Source: Leptospira jelokensis
GTDB taxonomy: Bacteria > Spirochaetota > Leptospiria > Leptospirales > Leptospiraceae
Length of the DNA: 64,000 nucleotides
Assembly: GCF_004769635.1 (NCBI RefSeq)
Contig: NZ_RQGH01000028.1
Coordinates: 207,252 to 271,251, forward strand
Reading direction: 5' to 3'
Part shown: positions 24,867-33,071 of the stretch, in pieces
How the letters are laid out: each line of letters starts with the position of its first letter
How positions within the stretch are numbered: position 1 is the first letter of the stretch
Notes under the pieces: generated by a model
What the model saw: the letters and a program-made list of their open reading frames with translations, nothing else
What the model was told of the DNA's origin: nothing
Database searches by the model: none
Position numbers and translations under genes: made by a program

Positions 24867-26276
24867 TCACTGTAAATAGAGTTGTTCTTTTACATACTCC
24901 TCAAGTCCAGAAAGGCTAACAAAATAACCCGTTTGTTTGTCCTCTTCTGGAATTTTGGATCCTAGTTTTTTCTCCAACTTTAGTACCATCTCGGTAAACA
25001 AAATGGAATCCATCCCGCAGTCATAGACGAAATGGTCATTTGGTTTTGGTTCGTATCCTAAAATCGATTTTAGAATCATGGCAATCGTTGTGTTCCCATC
25101 AATCGTGATCGGAATCTCATTTTTTTCTTCCAGGGATTTGAGTCGTAAATATTCTTCTAAACAAAGTTTGGTGATCGTAACATAATCTGTTTTCCCATTG
25201 GGCAGTTTGGGGATACTCTTTTGGATCACAATCACACGTGGCACATGACTTGAGGGAAGTTCATGCCTCAATGTACGGTAAATTTGGTCAATCGGAAGGG
25301 TCGAATCAGTAAAGATCCCAATTGTGTCACCTGATTCCTGTTTGATTGGAACTGATACAAATTGTCCCACAAGTCCTAAACCAAGGATTTCCGATTCGAT
25401 CCTGTCTAGAGACACTCGTTTCCCTTTGTGTTTGATGATCCGATCCTTTCTTCCCAAGAGGAAAAATCCGAGTTCACTGGAATCGCCCAAATCACCTGTC
25501 GCATAATACCCGTCCTGTGGAAGGGATACAGATTCCCAAACTTGGTTTTGGAAGGTATAAAAACGTTTTGATAGAAACGGGCTTTGGATTTGGAGTTCCT
25601 TTTCCTCTGCTTCGTCTCGGAACCGAAACCGTACCTCTTGCAAGATTTGGAATCGATTTTGCCGTAATGGGTCTCGGTACCCCATTCCCCCTGTCTCCGT
25701 TGATCCATAAATTTCAAGTATCGAAATGCCTTCTCTCTCTCGGAGTGCACGAGCCAAGGGAACTGGAAATTTCATCCCGGAGACAATGGCTCGTTCTGGG
25801 AGCGATTCTCCCTCTTGTAAGGCCAGTTGGAGTTTAGGGGCAGAGGTGATCCAAAGGGTCTCGGGATCTGTTGGGGCATCCTCATTTCCCGTACGAATGG
25901 GAATGCCTAAGGCCTTGGGGAGTAAATACCCCCAGAGCAGCCCATACAAATGGCAAAAGGGCACTTGTACAAAGACTTCCCGGATTCCCTTGGAGAACGT
26001 TTGGAATTCCGTTAGGGAAAGCCAGGCATGGATCTCATTGTGGATTTGGTCCAAGTCCTTTGGGACTAGTTTCGGAAGGCCAGTGGAACCCGATGTCACC
26101 AAACTAAAGGAACGAGGGTTTGTGATTTGGGGGAGAGGGAAATCGGTGAGTTCCCTTTCCAGTTTTGTCCCACGCCACGAGGGGTCGACAAGGATGGGAT
26201 GGTTCTCTTCTAAGTCTTTTTCAAAATTGCCAGAAAGGAAGTAATGATTGTCAGCAAAACGTAAGAGGGAGGCCAT
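24867..26276 (-). CDS. AMP-forming acyl ligase fused to a carrier-protein domain
   Basis: The product has 469 residues. Adenylation motifs appear in order: TSGSTGLPK (61-69), PFCHLYG (106-112), IYGSTETGG (189-197), YATGDLG, LLGRKDRIIKHKGKRV and LPNGKTD with catalytic Lys362. The domain starts about 100 residues later than usual for the superfamily. The C-terminal 75 residues form a carrier protein with DCGMDS424, where Ser424 would take phosphopantetheine. It therefore probably activates a carboxylic acid and loads it on its own carrier. Beside PYP, p-coumarate is the obvious candidate, but the substrate is not readable. A fatty or aromatic acid for lipid or pigment synthesis is the alternative. 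Confidence 0.82.
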   Translation of the reverse strand: MASLLRFADNHYFLSGNFEKDLEENHPILVDPSWRGTKLERELTDFPLPQITNPRSFSLVTSGSTGLPKLVPKDLDQIHNEIHAWLSLTEFQTFSKGIREVFVQVPFCHLYGLLWGYLLPKALGIPIRTGNEDAPTDPETLWITSAPKLQLALQEGESLPERAIVSGMKFPVPLARALREREGISILEIYGSTETGGMGYRDPLRQNRFQILQEVRFRFRDEAEEKELQIQSPFLSKRFYTFQNQVWESVSLPQDGYYATGDLGDSSELGFFLLGRKDRIIKHKGKRVSLDRIESEILGLGLVGQFVSVPIKQESGDTIGIFTDSTLPIDQIYRTLRHELPSSHVPRVIVIQKSIPKLPNGKTDYVTITKLCLEEYLRLKSLEEKNEIPITIDGNTTIAMILKSILGYEPKPNDHFVYDCGMDSILFTEMVLKLEKKLGSKIPEEDKQTGYFVSLSGLEEYVKEQLYLQ

Positions 26277-26283
26277 AAAACAA

Positions 26284-26317
26284 AAATCCTCCCCCCAAGG
26301 ATTTGGAGGAAGGATTT
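26284..26317 (-). terminator. 13-bp hairpin with T-tail: lruC terminator that also contains the ligase ribosome site
   Basis: Read on the minus strand, AAATCCTTCCTCC (26317-26305) pairs fully with GGGGGGAGGATTT (26296-26284), counting two G-T pairs, around an 8-base loop. TTGTTTT and the ligase ATG follow. It is a strong intrinsic terminator for lruC, and the GGAGGA Shine-Dalgarno of the ligase gene lies in its 3' arm. Confidence 0.75.
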
Positions 26318-26340
26318 CTTTTGAGAAGGTAGGTTTGTTT

Positions 26341-28107
26341 TTAAGCGGCTTTTGGGTTTCCCATTCGTCGTTTCATTAAAAAACCTAAGGCAGCTCCCAC
26401 CACAATCATACTCACTGATACTTCTAAAGCGTTTTTGCGAACCGCTTTGATTAAGTAGGCAGTGAATCCATTGTCAGTATAGAAGTCGCTCACTCGGACA
26501 ACGTACGATGGTCTGTTAGGCGCTGGGATTTGGTCTATGTGTAGGTACCAATCCTTATGAGCCACACCATTTGAGTGCATCCAAGAGTTGAAAAAGATGT
26601 AACCAGAAGTAGATGGTTTTCGAATATCAGCACCTTCTGTTGGGTGGTTGAAAACACCTGGAACGATGATGGCCCAAGGGAAACCATTTTTATCTAGGAA
26701 CGCATCTTTTCCTTTTGCATCTTTAAAGTAACCAGGACGGAAGATTTGTCGGAACACACCATCTGTCTTTTGGTTGATCGCAAGGAAGTAATTGAGGTGT
26801 CCCCCAACGAGGTTCTTCGTTGCATTGAGGTCAACGGGTTCTTCGAAGGTGATGGTGACTTGAGCTGTCACACCACGCACAAAGTCATTGATGGTGAAAG
26901 TTGATCCTGCAGCAGGAGCATTCTTTTTCCCAAACAATGTTTTGTCGGAACTTGGAAGGAGTAAGATACCTCGTTTGAGTTGTGCTTGCGTGAGTGTTCC
27001 ACCAGTACAGTCTCCGGCTGCGTTGGCAGTGTACTTAGGAGCACTAACACAACCATTCCAAGGGTTACCACTTCCATCCACATAACTCACTTGCACGTTC
27101 GCGTTCGTTGGCACATCAAGGGAAAGTCGGAGTTCGTGGTTGTATCCTGCACCTTTTGCAACGTGAGTGTAAGTTCCACGGATCGTTTTCACCTTGTTTG
27201 TTGGAGTTTTGTCCATCTCTGTGCTAAACACAGTGGAATGGTCATTTAAGTCAGCATCCCCAGCGGAAGGGAACATGTCTTCAAAAGCGATCGTATAACG
27301 ACCAGACCGTGCAATTGCCGCTAAACTTGGATCATCTGGATATTCGTCAAAATTGTTTGCGATTCCATCACAATCGGAATCAACAGCTTGCACACAACCA
27401 TTCACTGGTTGGAAGTTCGTTGTGTCTACGTTGACAACTGGAGCCACCACAACGGTTCCTTCTGAGTTGTTGCCTGTTGCTGGTTGTTGTACGGGAGCAG
27501 AACCAACAATCTCTACCACTTCACCAGTGGTTGGGTTCACACCCACAATGGTGATGTCCACAGAGACAACGGTTGGAGGAACGCTGATTGGAATCGTTGC
27601 CGATCCATTGCCATCAGTGGTCCCTACGCCCACAACATTTGGTTCCCCTGTTGTGACAGATTCCGTTACCGTCACTGGTGCGTTGGCAACAGGACCAGAT
27701 TCGTTTTCTACCACTACAGTGACAGGAACTGTAATATTTGTTTCAAAGTTAAAGTCGCCACCGTTTGTTTGGTCTACCACATTGGTTGTGGTTTCATTGT
27801 TCACGGTAGTTGGTGCCGGTGTAGGCGCCGCAGGAGCTGGTGTGGGAGTGACAACAGAACCTGTGTCCCCATTACTTGTATCGCCACCTGTCCCTTGGGT
27901 TGTGTCAGGAGAGGTCACTTGGCTTGGATCTGTCGTTTCCAATCCAACCACAGTAAATGTTCCACTGCCTGTATCTGTAGAAGTTGTATTGGCTTGGGTT
28001 GTCCCATCGCCGAGCCCTAAGAAGGGGAGTAATAACATTCCTTTTTTCTTATTGGAACAATCCACAAAGAAGAGGGGAAGCACCAAAAGAATGATCCATC
28101 GATTCAT
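26341..28107 (-). CDS. lruC: LruC-domain lipoprotein
   Basis: The product has 588 residues. A lipobox (PLFFVDC, Cys17) is followed by a Thr/Ser/Pro-rich linker (about 35-110), a beta-sandwich part with VVVENESGPVANAPVTV, and DSDCDGIANNFDEYPDD, a calcium-binding-like segment. The LruC domain then starts near FEDMFPSAGDADLNDH. LruC was described as a Leptospira outer-membrane lipoprotein linked to uveitis sera. Oddly, the C-terminus has a hydrophobic helix (VSMIVVGAALGFL) and then KRRMGNPKAA, like a membrane anchor or sorting tail. The family is secure; orthology to the named LruC protein is likely but unproven. Confidence 0.78.
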   Translation of the reverse strand: MNRWIILLVLPLFFVDCSNKKKGMLLLPFLGLGDGTTQANTTSTDTGSGTFTVVGLETTDPSQVTSPDTTQGTGGDTSNGDTGSVVTPTPAPAAPTPAPTTVNNETTTNVVDQTNGGDFNFETNITVPVTVVVENESGPVANAPVTVTESVTTGEPNVVGVGTTDGNGSATIPISVPPTVVSVDITIVGVNPTTGEVVEIVGSAPVQQPATGNNSEGTVVVAPVVNVDTTNFQPVNGCVQAVDSDCDGIANNFDEYPDDPSLAAIARSGRYTIAFEDMFPSAGDADLNDHSTVFSTEMDKTPTNKVKTIRGTYTHVAKGAGYNHELRLSLDVPTNANVQVSYVDGSGNPWNGCVSAPKYTANAAGDCTGGTLTQAQLKRGILLLPSSDKTLFGKKNAPAAGSTFTINDFVRGVTAQVTITFEEPVDLNATKNLVGGHLNYFLAINQKTDGVFRQIFRPGYFKDAKGKDAFLDKNGFPWAIIVPGVFNHPTEGADIRKPSTSGYIFFNSWMHSNGVAHKDWYLHIDQIPAPNRPSYVVRVSDFYTDNGFTAYLIKAVRKNALEVSVSMIVVGAALGFLMKRRMGNPKAA

Positions 28108-28275
28108 ATTTTTTTCCTACCTGTATATGGGATTGAACGACAAAGAATGAAAAAAATCAACATTCTTTTCGAAAAAATTAGGGAAATCCATGGGATTTCT
28201 GGGGGGATGTACGAACAGAATTCAAAAAAAAGTACAAACTCTATCCTTGATCAGACATAAGTGTGTATTAAGCGA

Positions 28276-29004
28276 TCAATTCGCTTTTTTTGCTACGTGG
28301 GCCACAGCATTTCCAAAGACAAAATTCTGAAACCAGACATTAGTAAACCCCACTTCCTCGAGGATGGTTTTCAAGGTTTCCTGGTCTGGATAGGTTTTCG
28401 AAGAATGAGGTAGGTAATCAAACATTTCGTTTTGTTTCCCATACAAAAGGTACCCAAAGAGGGGTACGATTTTGAAAAAGTAAAAATCAGCAAAAACTTT
28501 CAAAAAACGAGGGCGGACACGACCAACATCTAAGTTGACATAAACGCCTCCTTCCTTTAACACTCGTTTGATTTCCTTTAAACACAAACGTAAATCGGAA
28601 ACATTACGTAGCCCAAAACCCATGGTGACAATATCAAAACTTCCATCGGCAAATTGTTTTAGGTCCATGGCATCACCCACAATGAGGTTTACTTGTTTTC
28701 CTTCCACTTTTGGAAAGGCATACGACAACATTTGTTCTGAAAAATCAAGACCCACAACGGTTTCTAGGTTTGGGTGTTTGGAAAGTCGAGAGGTGATGTC
28801 CCCGGTCCCACAACACAGATCCAGAGCTGATTTGGCATTCGGAACGGCCTCGAGAGCCTTTCGAACCACCCAATCCTTCCATTTGCGGTGGAGGAAAAAA
28901 CTGTTCCAATCGTTGAATCGATCATAGGCTTTGGCAATCCCATCAAAATTTTGTCTTACATATTCCGGTTTCTTTTCTTGGGAAGGCAGTTGGTATTGGT
29001 TCAT
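28276..29004 (-). CDS. ubiE: Demethylmenaquinone methyltransferase (UbiE/MenG)
   Basis: This SAM-dependent C-methyltransferase performs the last step of menaquinone synthesis. The sequence has VRQNFDGIAKAYDRFN, the SAM site LDLCCGTGD, GDAMDLKQFADGSFD and MGFGLRNV, then YDYLP-like and SSKTYPDQ segments typical of UbiE/MenG. The product has 242 residues from the ATG starting MNQYQL, a normal length; an in-frame ATG six codons earlier would overlap the exbB start. The exbB start codon lies 16 bp away on the other strand. Confidence 0.92.
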   Translation of the reverse strand: MNQYQLPSQEKKPEYVRQNFDGIAKAYDRFNDWNSFFLHRKWKDWVVRKALEAVPNAKSALDLCCGTGDITSRLSKHPNLETVVGLDFSEQMLSYAFPKVEGKQVNLIVGDAMDLKQFADGSFDIVTMGFGLRNVSDLRLCLKEIKRVLKEGGVYVNLDVGRVRPRFLKVFADFYFFKIVPLFGYLLYGKQNEMFDYLPHSSKTYPDQETLKTILEEVGFTNVWFQNFVFGNAVAHVAKKAN

Positions 29005-29020
29005 AGAGGTCGATACATCC

Positions 29021-29485
29021 ATGAATTGGACATTTTCAATTCCCGCAATTTTGATTTTTGTTCTTCTTTTTGCTTTTTCTGTCCTTTCCTTTGCCAATTT
29101 CATACGTTTGTCCCTGGGATTTCGGAAGTTAAATTCTAAAAATGAAAGAGAAGGGATTTTTCCCTCAGAACCAAGTGAAGAGGAGATGGAATTGTTTTTT
29201 TCTCCCATTGAAAGGACGATTGATTGGTTTCCTACCATTGCTTCTGTCTCCATGTTGCTTGGGCTTTTAGGGACTGTGATAGGGATTAGTACAGCATTTG
29301 GAGAAATGGAAGCCCAAGGGAAAGTGAGTTTAGAAGTTTTGGCTGGTGGGATCAAAGATGCATTAAACACAACCATTGCTGGGTTATTTGTCGCCATCCC
29401 TTGCCTTTTATTCCACCGAGTCTGTGAAAACAAGGTACGTCACCTTTCAGAAACAATGATTTTTGATTTTTCAAAACCCAAATGA
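29021..29485 (+). CDS. exbB: ExbB/TolQ/MotA-type proton channel protein
   Basis: The product has 154 residues. An N-terminal membrane helix (IPAILIFVLLFAFSVLSF) is followed by a cytoplasmic part and two more helices, ASVSMLLGLLGTVIGIS and LNTTIAGLFVAIPCLLF, the conserved ExbB core with G-L-L-G-T-V. With ExbD it uses the proton gradient to energise TonB-dependent outer-membrane transport or Tol-like functions. GAGG lies 11 bases before ATG 29021. It overlaps exbD by 4 bp (ATGA). No tonB is visible next to it. Confidence 0.86.
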   Translation: MNWTFSIPAILIFVLLFAFSVLSFANFIRLSLGFRKLNSKNEREGIFPSEPSEEEMELFFSPIERTIDWFPTIASVSMLLGLLGTVIGISTAFGEMEAQGKVSLEVLAGGIKDALNTTIAGLFVAIPCLLFHRVCENKVRHLSETMIFDFSKPK

Positions 29486-29877
29486 GAGTTCGGAAACCCA
29501 AACACAGTACAAACATCGATATTAGCAGTTTGATTGATGTTTTGTTTATTTTACTCGTGTTTTTGATGTTGGCAGTTCGGTTTACGGAACCCACATCTAC
29601 GATCTCATTGGACTTACCCAAATCCAAAACAGATAGTTTTGGAAGCCAAAGTTATGTTTATAAAATCCAAATGAAGGCCGTAAACGAGATTTATCTCAAT
29701 GGAGAGAAAGTGGCACTTAGTTCTCTTTCAGACCAAATTCAAAAAAATACATCTCAATTCGATGCAGTGAGTTTGGAAGTGGACCAAAAGATTGAATTTG
29801 GAAATTTTGTGACGGTGACTGATTTACTAAAAGCAAAGGGATTTGAGAAAATTGATATCAAAACAAAAAAAGACTAA
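29482..29877 (+). CDS. exbD: ExbD/TolR-type biopolymer transport protein
   Basis: The product has 131 residues. A short basic N-terminus is followed by a single membrane helix, IDISSLIDVLFILLVFLML, whose Asp in the LIDVLF stretch is the conserved proton-carrying residue of ExbD/TolR. A small periplasmic domain (VNEIYLNGEKV) follows. It is translationally coupled to exbB by the ATGA overlap. Its stop overlaps the stop of the convergent histidine kinase gene, leaving no room for a terminator between them. Confidence 0.86.
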   Translation: MRVRKPKHSTNIDISSLIDVLFILLVFLMLAVRFTEPTSTISLDLPKSKTDSFGSQSYVYKIQMKAVNEIYLNGEKVALSSLSDQIQKNTSQFDAVSLEVDQKIEFGNFVTVTDLLKAKGFEKIDIKTKKD

Positions 29878-31868
29878 GCGTTGTTAGATTGCAGCAAATC
29901 AATCAAAAACTTGTATCGTTTGTTTTTTACTTTTTCGAGAAGGATTGTTTTACCTTTGTGATCAAAAGGAAGATTCGTTAACATATTGAGTAACTGGCCG
30001 AAGTTTTGGATTTTGATGAGTTGTAAGATCTCAAGCTTAAACTTACCCGATTCCAGGTTCAAAAAAGTTTGAACAAATTCTTTTTCTGTATCTTCCACTT
30101 TCGTGAGATGCCAAACTTCTTTGGAACTTGTGGGTCCAAGTTTTGATTTTTCCTTTAAGTCAGATGAAATTTCATTTACTTTTGTCAGAGGTAACTCAAA
30201 ACGAAAAATCGATCCTTGGTTTAAATCACTTTCTACTTGGATCATCCCTCCTAAAAAATCAACTAACTGATGTGATATGGAAAGCCCAAGCCCTGTTCCT
30301 TCCTTGTAAGAACTACCTTGTTCCGTTTGTTGGAAGGCCTCAAATATGGAATGGAGTTGGTCTTTTGGAATTCCAATCCCAGAATCTTTTACGATAAAAT
30401 GAACCCTATCAACGGATGGATCAAGTCCTGGTTGGATTTGGATTTCCAAATGGACAAAACCTTGGTTTGTAAATTTTAATGCATTTCCTAATAAATTCAC
30501 AAGGATTTGTTTTATTTTTTGTAGGTCTGCTTCATAAAAATGATTTTCAATCACCTGAGGGTGTAACAATTCAAATTGAATTTGTTTTTCTGCAAACCGG
30601 TAGGAAAACATGGAAAACAAAGTGTCCCATAATTGCACAAGGGAAAACTTTTCTTTCATCTCTGTCATTTTCCCTGCTTCGATTTTAGATAAATCCAATA
30701 TATCATTGATCATTCCAAGTAAATGGACACCATTTTCATAAAGCGAATGCACATATCCTTTTAAGTGTTCTGGTAAATTGGGATCCTTTTCTAATATTTG
30801 GGAAAATCCAATCACTGCATGTAATGGCGTTCGTAACTCATGTGTGATTTTTGAAAAAAAGACCGACTTCGATTGGTTGGCTTTGATGGCAGCTTCCACA
30901 GCTTTTTGCAGCCGTTTGTTTTGTAATTCGATTTTTTGAGAATAGTCGTTTAACTTATCTTCTGCGATCTTCCGATCGGTGATATCAAATACAGTGGATT
31001 TGCTAATCACAAAGTTTCCATTTTTATCAAATGTGGGAACGGAATTTAAACTCACAAAAAAAGTGGATTTGTCTTTGCGTACGAATTCTAATTCTACTCC
31101 CGTTAAAGTCTCATGGGGGAAAGAATGTAAAATTTGTTGGAATTTATCATAACTACTTTCCGTTAACAAATCATTGATTTTGAAATTCCCAACAATTTCT
31201 TCCCTTGAATACCCCAACCAATCTAGTTCTGTGTCATTGATCGAAACCAAAACGTTGTCTTTGTCGAGGGAATGGTAACCACAAGGAGCATTGTTATATA
31301 AATCTAAAATCCTTTCATAGGATTTCATTAAGTTTTCTTCTGCAATTTTACGATTGGTGATATCAATTCCTATCGACAAAACTTCATAAGGATAACCAAA
31401 TTCGTTTTTTAAAATCCGGTTAGACCAAGTAACCGTTCGTTTGTCATCATTGCCAATGAATACATCAAATTCCTGTCTGATGTTTTGTTCTGGTCTGTGG
31501 AAGATATTCCATAATTGGCTTTTGATTTCATTGGATTTATCAAATGGGATCCGAAACAAATCGAGGACAAGGTCTTTGCCTTCTGCCATATCTTTTCCCA
31601 TTTGGAAAAATTCTTCAGCATACGGGTTTACCGAATGGATTCGAAAATCGGGGCTCCATCGAATGATGATGGAATTTGCTGTATCGTATATATCTTGGTA
31701 TTGTTTTTCTTTTTCCCGAATGATCCTTTCTATTTCTTCTGCATTAGAAAGGTTCTTACGAAATAAAATTAACCTAAGTTTTTTTTCCCTTCTGTAGGCA
31801 TTATGATAATAATAAGCATAAAAGAGTAAGGCCGATGCAATCAGAATGGCTATGATTTCGTCTATCAT
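29874..31868 (-). CDS. PAS-PAS sensor histidine kinase
   Basis: The product has 664 residues with one N-terminal membrane helix (about 5-22) and a short coiled coil. Two PAS domains follow (about 55-170 and 185-305, each ending in ITNRKIAE or ITDRKIAE). The HisKA site is FFSKITHELRTPLHAV, and HATPase motifs follow (LLGNALKF, KDSGIGIP, GTGLGLSI). About 95 residues at the C-terminus match no domain I know; there is no receiver. It overlaps the response-regulator phosphatase gene by 4 bp, so the two are a probable two-component pair. The ligand or redox signal is unknown. Confidence 0.88.
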   Translation of the reverse strand: MIDEIIAILIASALLFYAYYYHNAYRREKKLRLILFRKNLSNAEEIERIIREKEKQYQDIYDTANSIIIRWSPDFRIHSVNPYAEEFFQMGKDMAEGKDLVLDLFRIPFDKSNEIKSQLWNIFHRPEQNIRQEFDVFIGNDDKRTVTWSNRILKNEFGYPYEVLSIGIDITNRKIAEENLMKSYERILDLYNNAPCGYHSLDKDNVLVSINDTELDWLGYSREEIVGNFKINDLLTESSYDKFQQILHSFPHETLTGVELEFVRKDKSTFFVSLNSVPTFDKNGNFVISKSTVFDITDRKIAEDKLNDYSQKIELQNKRLQKAVEAAIKANQSKSVFFSKITHELRTPLHAVIGFSQILEKDPNLPEHLKGYVHSLYENGVHLLGMINDILDLSKIEAGKMTEMKEKFSLVQLWDTLFSMFSYRFAEKQIQFELLHPQVIENHFYEADLQKIKQILVNLLGNALKFTNQGFVHLEIQIQPGLDPSVDRVHFIVKDSGIGIPKDQLHSIFEAFQQTEQGSSYKEGTGLGLSISHQLVDFLGGMIQVESDLNQGSIFRFELPLTKVNEISSDLKEKSKLGPTSSKEVWHLTKVEDTEKEFVQTFLNLESGKFKLEILQLIKIQNFGQLLNMLTNLPFDHKGKTILLEKVKNKRYKFLIDLLQSNNA

Positions 31869-33064
31869 TTCACTTCTAATAATAACATCGTCATATCATC
31901 CGCAACTTTTCCAATTGAGTATTCTAATACTTCTTTTGAAATTGTTTCCAAGAGATCCTGAGATGGGAGTTGGATGTATTTTTCTACCAATTCGGAAAAT
32001 TTTTGATCACCCAAGTATTCATCTTTTTCGTTCGGTACTTCAAACATCCCATCGGAAAACAAAAACAATCTGTCACCTGACTTCAGTATGATATCTTCAT
32101 TGGTTGTATTCAACTGATCGGGAAACATCATCAAACAAAATCCTTTGGTTCCTAGTTTTTGGATTTGATTGTCACGTAATAAAAAAATGTGATGGTGCCC
32201 CGCCATAGAATAGGATAACAAATTTTCTTCAGCACGATACCGAATGTATACAGCACTGATAAAATGCGTACTGATGAGTGGTGTTAAGGTATTATGAAGC
32301 CAATACAAACATTCGCTAGGTGACAAAAATGACTTATTCATGGTTTTGAAAGTGATGATGGCCATAAGCGATACCATTGCCGCAGCAATTCCATGCCCTG
32401 TCACATCACCAAATAAAATGTCCAGGTCCCCTGAAGGTAATACATCATAGGTAATCAAATCCCCACCGACTAGGTCCATTGGTTTGTAAGAAGTATAAAT
32501 TTGATAGAGAGGAGAGGGGGGGAATTGGAAGGTAACTAACTTTTCTTGGTTAGCTTTTGCCAATTCTAAATCCTTTTGGATCCCATACAATAAATCGATC
32601 CGCTCTTTTTCCAAGGTTTTGATTTTGATATGAGTGCGAATCCTAGCTAAAACTTCGGATTCTTGGAAGGGTTTTGTGATATAATCTACGGCACCTGTTT
32701 CCAATCCCTTAACGATGTCTGATGTTTCATTTAATGCAGATAAAAATAGAATGGGAGTGTTTTTTTGTCGTTCCATCCCAAGCAAACGATTGGCAACTTC
32801 CAATCCACTGATGCCAGGAAGTAGTATGTCGAGTAAAATCAAATCAAAATCCAAAACTTCCGCAAGTTCTAAGGCGTACTCACCATCATAAGCAACTGCC
32901 ACTTCATATCCTTGGCCAAGTAAAATATGGGTGATGATTTCCATATTGGTTTCGTTATCATCAACAACTAAAATTTTTGCGGCAACTTTGGAATTCACTA
33001 TGCAAAAAGCATGTGTTACAAAATTCTTTTGGCAAGGTTTTTTTGAAACATTAGGTTTCTCCAT
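31865..33064 (-). CDS. Response regulator with SpoIIE/RsbU-type PP2C output
   Basis: The product has 399 residues. The receiver domain (about 29-150) has VVDDNE, the phosphoacceptor Asp in DLILLDILLPG, and KPF. A short coiled-coil linker follows, then a PP2C domain with DLVGGDLITYD, FGDVTGHGIAAAM, LFSDGMFEV and DDMTML. Such proteins turn phosphorelay input into dephosphorylation of an anti-anti-sigma protein and do not bind DNA. The partner kinase follows with a 4-bp overlap. The ATG at 33064 has no clear ribosome site, and an in-frame GTG (VNSKVAAKIL) is an alternative start. The dinB start is 7 bp away on the other strand. Confidence 0.87.
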   Translation of the reverse strand: MEKPNVSKKPCQKNFVTHAFCIVNSKVAAKILVVDDNETNMEIITHILLGQGYEVAVAYDGEYALELAEVLDFDLILLDILLPGISGLEVANRLLGMERQKNTPILFLSALNETSDIVKGLETGAVDYITKPFQESEVLARIRTHIKIKTLEKERIDLLYGIQKDLELAKANQEKLVTFQFPPSPLYQIYTSYKPMDLVGGDLITYDVLPSGDLDILFGDVTGHGIAAAMVSLMAIITFKTMNKSFLSPSECLYWLHNTLTPLISTHFISAVYIRYRAEENLLSYSMAGHHHIFLLRDNQIQKLGTKGFCLMMFPDQLNTTNEDIILKSGDRLFLFSDGMFEVPNEKDEYLGDQKFSELVEKYIQLPSQDLLETISKEVLEYSIGKVADDMTMLLLEVK

Positions 33065-33071
33065 TTCTTAA

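Noticed and set aside
27353..28150. 265-codon plus-strand frame rich in Val, Thr and Pro
   Set aside because: Exact antisense of the Thr/Val-rich part of the LruC lipoprotein; low complexity makes the opposite strand open by chance.
28184..28198. Inverted repeat AAATCC-ATG-GGATTT between lruC and ubiE
   Set aside because: Only six bases per arm with a 3-base spacer and no T-run; too weak to call an operator or terminator.
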